From an uncultured bacterium (GTDB lineage: Bacteria > Actinomycetota > Actinomycetes > S36-B12), in NCBI GenBank assembly GCA_903908025.1, contig CAIVQM010000231.1, forward strand, positions 1 to 9,450: 9,450 nt of DNA, given 5' to 3'. The translations under genes and the position numbers were made by a program. Shown one piece after another: positions 6,095 to 9,450 of this stretch. Below the pieces are notes generated by a model. The model did not search any database. It worked only from the letters and a program-made list of their open reading frames with translations, and was not told the DNA's origin. How positions within the stretch are numbered: position 1 is the stretch's first letter; every line of letters starts with the position of its first letter.

Positions 6095-6105
6095 TTCATG
6101 CCTCC
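6094..6105 (-). promoter_or_regulatory. Translational coupling site mcl1 / dehydrogenase
   Basis: On the minus strand GGAGG (6105-6101) lies inside the last codons of mcl1 and 6 bases before the ATG at 6094. The mcl1 stop TGA (6098-6096) and the ATG are separated by one base (TGAAATG). A terminating ribosome can restart directly, tying the amounts of the two enzymes together. Confidence 0.75.
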
Positions 6106-7055
6106 GGTGCGGTGAAGGTCGTGGTGCGAGTCATGCCTGCAGCGCGACCCTTGGCGGACACGACGAGGGCCATCTTCCGGGAGGCCTCGTCGATCATCTC
6201 GTCGCCCAGCATGACGGCGCCCTTTGCGCCGCCTGCGGCTGATGTGAAGTAGTCGTAGGCGTCGAGGATCATCTCGGAGTGGTCGTAGTCGTCCTGGCGG
6301 GGCGAGAACACCTCGTTGGCGGCAGCGACCTGATCGGGATGCAGAACCCACTTGCCGTCGAAGCCCAGCGCTGCACTGCGACCGGCGACCCGGCGGTAGC
6401 CCTCAAGGTCCTTGATCGCCAGGTACGGGCCGTCGATCGCCTGCTTGTCGTAGGCGCGGGCCGCCATCAGGATGCGCATGAGGATGTAGTGGTAGGCGTC
6501 GCCGACGTCGTAACCCGGCGGCTGCTCCCCCACGACGAGGGACTTCATGTTGATGCTCGCCATGAAGTCGGCCGGCCCGAAGATCAGCGTCTCCACGCGC
6601 GGGCTCGCCTGAGCGATCGCATCGATGTTGATGAGGCCCTTGGCGTTCTCGATCTGAGCCTCGATGCCGATTCGTCCGACCTCGAAGCCGTTGCTCTTCT
6701 CGATCTGCGTCAGCAGCAGGTCGAGGGCGATGATCTGGTCAGCAGTCTGCACCTTGGGCAGCATGATGCAGTCCAGATTCGGGCCTGCGCCCTCCACGAC
6801 CTCGATCACATCGGCATACGTCCACTGCGTCGTCCAGTCGTTCACGCGGACGGTACGCGTCTTGCCCTCGTAGCCGCCCTCGTTCAGCGCCGCCACGATG
6901 TTCTTGCGAGCCTCCGGCTTCGCGAGCGGCGCGACAGCGTCCTCGATATCCATGAACACCTGGTCGGCAGCAAGGCCCCTGGCCTTGTCCAGCATCTTCG
7001 GACTGGAACCCGGCACCGCCAGGTTGGATCGGCGGGCGCGCAACTGCTGTGACAT
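6096..7055 (-). CDS. mcl1: CoA ester lyase, L-malyl-CoA/beta-methylmalyl-CoA lyase type
   Basis: A 319-residue HpcH/HpaI-aldolase (CitE-like) family lyase. In the ethylmalonyl-CoA pathway such enzymes reversibly split beta-methylmalyl-CoA into propionyl-CoA and glyoxylate, and condense or split malyl-CoA. Family marks in order are RRSNLAVPGSS near the N-terminus (CoA/substrate Arg), VFMDIEDAVAP (acidic metal/substrate region), TVRVNDW, CIMLPKVQ, GIEAQIENAKGL (metal-binding Glu), LIFGPADFMAS and the late DGKWVLHPDQVAAANEVF. Length equals known Mcl1 proteins (about 318). A free citrate lyase beta subunit is less likely, since no citrate lyase partners are near and ecm is immediately upstream. 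The start ATG 7055 has CAGGAG (7067-7062) 6 bases before it. The gene lies 36 bases after ecm and 1 base before the dehydrogenase gene, so the three are surely co-transcribed. Its strict choice between malyl- and methylmalyl-CoA cannot be read from sequence. Confidence 0.9.
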   Translation of the reverse strand: MSQQLRARRSNLAVPGSSPKMLDKARGLAADQVFMDIEDAVAPLAKPEARKNIVAALNEGGYEGKTRTVRVNDWTTQWTYADVIEVVEGAGPNLDCIMLPKVQTADQIIALDLLLTQIEKSNGFEVGRIGIEAQIENAKGLINIDAIAQASPRVETLIFGPADFMASINMKSLVVGEQPPGYDVGDAYHYILMRILMAARAYDKQAIDGPYLAIKDLEGYRRVAGRSAALGFDGKWVLHPDQVAAANEVFSPRQDDYDHSEMILDAYDYFTSAAGGAKGAVMLGDEMIDEASRKMALVVSAKGRAAGMTRTTTFTAPEA

Positions 7056-7091
7056 GCATGACTCCTGTTCGTGGACGGACGGGGCAAAGTC

Positions 7092-9071
7092 TCACACGGG
7101 CTTAAGGTTCCTGCTCTCCCTGATGACGGCGAGGACGCGGGCCATGACGGTGGCGAGGTCGTAGTCCTTAGGAGTGAAGACAGCAGAGATGCCCGCTTCG
7201 GTCAGGGTCCGAGCATCCTGCTCGGGAATGATCCCACCGAGGATGACCGGCACATCATCAAGGCCCGCCGCTCTCAGGCCGTCGAGCACCTGCGGCACAA
7301 CCTGCAGATGCGAACCGGACAGAATCGACAGTCCGATGCAGTCGACGTCCTCCTGGACTGCTGCCGCCACGATCTCCTCGGGAGTCAGGCGGATCCCCTG
7401 GTAGACCACCTCGAACCCAGCATCGCGCGCAGCAACAGACACCTGCTCGGCGCCGTTCGAGTGCCCGTCGAGGCCCGGCTTGGCCACGAGGATGCGGAGT
7501 CGGTGGCCCAACTCGTCGCCGGTCGCAGCAACGGCCTTGCGCAGCTCGTCGAAGCCGTTTCGCGCGCCTGTGCCGACCGAGCCAGAAACGCCTGTCGGTG
7601 CCCGGAACTCGCCGAACACGCCGCGCAGGGCGCCTGCCCACTCGCCGGTGGTGACACCGACCCGCGCACATTCGAGGGAAGCGTCCATCAGGTTGACGTC
7701 CGACTGCGCCTCGGAAACGAGTCGCGTGAGAGCAGCCTCGACGGCCAGTGGATCACGCTCGGCACGCCACTCGTCGAGGGCGAGGATCGCCCTCTCCTCG
7801 ACGGCCGGGTCGACGCGCAGGATCGCCGCGTCGAGATTCTCGGTCAGGGGGCTCGGCTCGGTGGTCGTGTACTCGTTGACGCCGACGATGACCTCGTCGC
7901 CCGACTCCACGCGACGACGACGCTCAGCATGCGAGGACACCAGAGCGCTCTTGAGATAGCCGCTCTCGACGGCAGCCACGGCACCGCCCATCTCCTCGAT
8001 CCGGGCCATCTCCTCGCGGGCTGCCGCGACGATCTCGGCCACCTTGGCCTCCACGACGAGCGACCCGTCGAAGATGTCCTCGTATTCGAGCAGGTCGGTC
8101 TCCAGCGCAAGGACCTGCTGCATGCGCAGGCTCCACTGCTGGTCCCATGGCCGCGGCAGGCCGAGGGCCTCGTTCCATGCCGGGAGTTGGACGGCGCGCG
8201 CGCGGGCGTTCTTGGACAGCGTGACGCCCAGCATCTCCAGCACAATGCGCTGGATGTTGTTCTCGGGCTGCGCCTCCGTGAGGCCGAGTGAGTTGACCTG
8301 CACGCCGTAGCGGAAACGCCGGGCCTTCTCGTCTGTGACGCCGTAACGCTCGCGCGTGATCTCATCCCACAGTTGGACGAACGCGCGCATCTTGCACATC
8401 TCCTCGACAAAGCGCACTCCGGCATTCACGAAGAACGAGATGCGAGCCACCACCTCGGTGAGTTCATCCGCCGGCACCTGACCGGAGTCGCGGACGGCAT
8501 CGAGCACGGCGACCGCTGTCGAAAGGGCGAACGCGACCTCCTGGACAGGCGTCGCGCCGGCCTCCTGCAGGTGGTACGAGCAGATGTTCGTCGGGTTCCA
8601 CTTCGGCGTGTTGGTGACGCTCCACGCGATCATGTCGGTGATCAGCCGCATCGACGGCCCGGGCGGGAAGACATACGTGCCGCGGGAGAGATACTCCTTG
8701 ATGATGTCGTTCTGCGTCGTGCCCGAGAGCTCCTCGCGCGGGGCGCCCTGCTCGTCAGCCACCGTGACGTAGAGAGCGAGCAGCCACATCGCGGTCGCGT
8801 TGATCGTCATCGAGGTGTTCATCCGGTCGAGCGGAATGCCCTCGAGCAACGCCCGCATATCGCCTAGATCGACGACGGGGACTCCGACCTTGCCCACTTC
8901 ACCACGCGCCAGCGGGGAGTCCGGGTCGTAGCCGGTCTGGGTGGGCAGGTCGAATGCGATGGACAGGCCCGTCTGCCCCTTCTCGAGGTTCAGCCGGTAG
9001 AGCTCATTGGATTCGCGCGCAGACGAGTGACCCGCGTACGTCCGCATCACCCACGGCTTGCTGCGACTCAT
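7092..9071 (-). CDS. ecm: Ethylmalonyl-CoA mutase (B12-dependent, MeaA-type)
   Basis: A 659-residue coenzyme-B12 mutase converting (2R)-ethylmalonyl-CoA to (2S)-methylsuccinyl-CoA in acetyl-CoA assimilation. The N-terminal TIM-barrel substrate domain (about 1-480) opens MRTYAGHSSARESNELY (9-25), then GQTGLSIAFDLPTQTGYD (32-49). Methylmalonyl-CoA mutases have ATHRGYD where this has PTQTGYD, which is the ethylmalonyl-type pattern. NTSMTINATA (85-94), GTTQNDIIKEY (117-127) and NPTNICSYHLQEAG (159-172) follow. The C-terminal cobalamin domain (about 524-655) has the base-off motif DGHSNG (535-540, His537 as cobalt ligand), GLSILSGSH (580-588) and ILGGIIP (610-616). The single-chain layout and length fit Ecm (about 650-680 residues) and not the longer methylmalonyl-CoA mutase or the split isobutyryl-CoA mutase. 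These genes are often annotated meaA. I chose ATG 9071, with AGGGAG (9085-9080) 8 bases upstream; the frame runs on to 9347, but that part overlaps etfA and is not protein-like. No MeaB-type GTPase is nearby. Confidence 0.93.
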   Translation of the reverse strand: MSRSKPWVMRTYAGHSSARESNELYRLNLEKGQTGLSIAFDLPTQTGYDPDSPLARGEVGKVGVPVVDLGDMRALLEGIPLDRMNTSMTINATAMWLLALYVTVADEQGAPREELSGTTQNDIIKEYLSRGTYVFPPGPSMRLITDMIAWSVTNTPKWNPTNICSYHLQEAGATPVQEVAFALSTAVAVLDAVRDSGQVPADELTEVVARISFFVNAGVRFVEEMCKMRAFVQLWDEITRERYGVTDEKARRFRYGVQVNSLGLTEAQPENNIQRIVLEMLGVTLSKNARARAVQLPAWNEALGLPRPWDQQWSLRMQQVLALETDLLEYEDIFDGSLVVEAKVAEIVAAAREEMARIEEMGGAVAAVESGYLKSALVSSHAERRRRVESGDEVIVGVNEYTTTEPSPLTENLDAAILRVDPAVEERAILALDEWRAERDPLAVEAALTRLVSEAQSDVNLMDASLECARVGVTTGEWAGALRGVFGEFRAPTGVSGSVGTGARNGFDELRKAVAATGDELGHRLRILVAKPGLDGHSNGAEQVSVAARDAGFEVVYQGIRLTPEEIVAAAVQEDVDCIGLSILSGSHLQVVPQVLDGLRAAGLDDVPVILGGIIPEQDARTLTEAGISAVFTPKDYDLATVMARVLAVIRESRNLKPV

Positions 9072-9096
9072 TGCCCCTGCTCCCTCGCGCTCGGGC

Positions 9097-9450
9097 TCAG
9101 TCTGCCCGTTTCGCGATCTCGTTGGTGAGTTGGGGCACGACGGTGAACAGGTCGCCGACCACGCCGTAGTCGGCGAGTTCGAAGATCGGTGCCTCGGCGT
9201 CCTTGTTGACCACGACGATGGTCTTGGAGGTCTGCATGCCGGCCCGGTGCTGGATGGCACCGGAGATCCCGTTGGCGATGTAGAGCTGCGGCGAGACGGT
9301 CTTGCCGGTCTGCCCGACCTGGAACTGGTGGGGGTACCAGCCGGCATCGGTGGCGGCGCGTGACGCGCCCACCGCTGCGCCCAGGGAATCGGCCAGCGCC
9401 TCGATCACGGCGAAGCCCTCCGCCGAACCGACGCCACGACCGCCGGAGAC
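9097..9450 (-). CDS. etfA: Electron transfer flavoprotein alpha subunit, C-terminal part
   Basis: The last 117 residues of EtfA; the N-terminal two thirds lie beyond the right edge. EtfA/EtfB carry electrons from acyl-CoA dehydrogenases to the respiratory chain via ETF-quinone oxidoreductase. The visible part is the FAD-binding domain, beginning VSGGRGVGSAEGF, then ADSLGAAVGASRAATDAGW, FQVGQTGKTVSPQLYIANG, SGAIQHRAGMQTSKTIVVVN, KDAEAPIFELADYGVVGDLF and VVPQLTNEIAKR. These are the standard EtfA FAD motifs (SGGRG, QTGKTV, GISGAIQH, N-D-APIF). GTG at 9408 is an internal codon, not the start, since the conserved SGGRG lies upstream of it in frame. Only 25 bases separate its stop from ecm, so it probably heads or belongs to the same operon. 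etfB would be expected further upstream. It would be the natural electron acceptor for the acyl-CoA dehydrogenase three genes downstream. Confidence 0.93.
   Translation of the reverse strand, partial: VSGGRGVGSAEGFAVIEALADSLGAAVGASRAATDAGWYPHQFQVGQTGKTVSPQLYIANGISGAIQHRAGMQTSKTIVVVNKDAEAPIFELADYGVVGDLFTVVPQLTNEIAKRAD

Larger units (their letters stand above)
4889..9450 (-). other. Ethylmalonyl-CoA pathway operon etfA-ecm-mcl1-dehydrogenase
   Basis: Four same-strand genes have gaps of 25, 36 and 1 base and no terminator-like hairpin between them, so one transcript is likely. The promoter lies beyond 9450. The dehydrogenase is last; its 3' end is 10 bases from the convergent exported-protein gene. 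Neither crotonyl-CoA carboxylase/reductase nor mesaconyl-CoA hydratase is inside the run. Confidence 0.75.

Noticed and set aside
7053..7060. CATGCATG near the mcl1 start as an operator
   Set aside because: It is only the overlap of two ATG triplets, the second being out of frame; too short and common to call a site.
7071..8291. A 406-codon open frame on the plus strand
   Set aside because: Antisense to ecm, which has clear conserved motifs along its full length; the product shows no recognisable fold.
9072..9347. N-terminal extension of the ecm reading frame
   Set aside because: It overlaps etfA out of frame and is Pro/Ser/Arg-rich; ATG 9071 has an SD and the conserved mutase N-terminus.
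1..9450. CRISPR arrays, tRNA/rRNA genes, insertion sequences, attachment sites
   Set aside because: No spaced direct repeats, cloverleaf-like segments, transposase or integrase motifs were seen on either strand by eye.

Overview
The window looks like chromosomal DNA from a high-GC actinobacterium. The evidence is an orphan ParA with the P-loop KGGVAKTTT, GTG starts with good Shine-Dalgarno (SD) sequences, strong GC bias at third codon positions, and an acyl-CoA dehydrogenase / CoA ester lyase / ethylmalonyl-CoA mutase set of the kind seen in Streptomyces-like genomes. The genus cannot be named from the sequence alone. There are eight protein genes (two cut by the window edges). I see no RNA genes, insertion sequences or CRISPR, and no gene-free stretch above about 80 bases.

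Left part (1-2870), regulation: a minus-strand ParA-type ATPase runs off the left edge. It is divergent, across 58 bases, from a small RsbW/SpoIIAB-type ATPase on the plus strand. That gene converges on, and shares a palindromic CTAG double stop with, a minus-strand membrane protein with two tandem PAS domains and a diguanylate cyclase domain. The cyclase signature reads GSDEF, and the RxxD inhibitory site is present.

Middle (2868-4878): a minus-strand protein joins an N-terminal Nudix hydrolase directly to a C-terminal isopenicillin-N-synthase-like 2-oxoglutarate/Fe(II) oxygenase. Both halves keep all their catalytic residues. It is divergent from a small exported protein of unknown function.

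Right part (4889-9450), carbon metabolism: a tight minus-strand operon reads etfA (partial), ecm (B12-dependent ethylmalonyl-CoA mutase), mcl1 (malyl/beta-methylmalyl-CoA lyase) and an acyl-CoA dehydrogenase that is probably methylsuccinyl-CoA dehydrogenase. The gaps are 25, 36 and 1 base. Together these cover the later part of the ethylmalonyl-CoA pathway of acetyl-CoA assimilation: ethylmalonyl-CoA to methylsuccinyl-CoA (Ecm), oxidation to mesaconyl-CoA with electrons passed to ETF (dehydrogenase plus EtfA), and cleavage of beta-methylmalyl-CoA to propionyl-CoA and glyoxylate (Mcl1). Crotonyl-CoA carboxylase/reductase and mesaconyl-CoA hydratase are not in the window.

The most unusual item is the Nudix-oxygenase fusion. 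The GSDEF cyclase, the possible SigB/SigF-like promoter in front of the RsbW-like gene, and the operon composition are second-tier. I found no convincing sign of a wholly new multi-gene system.
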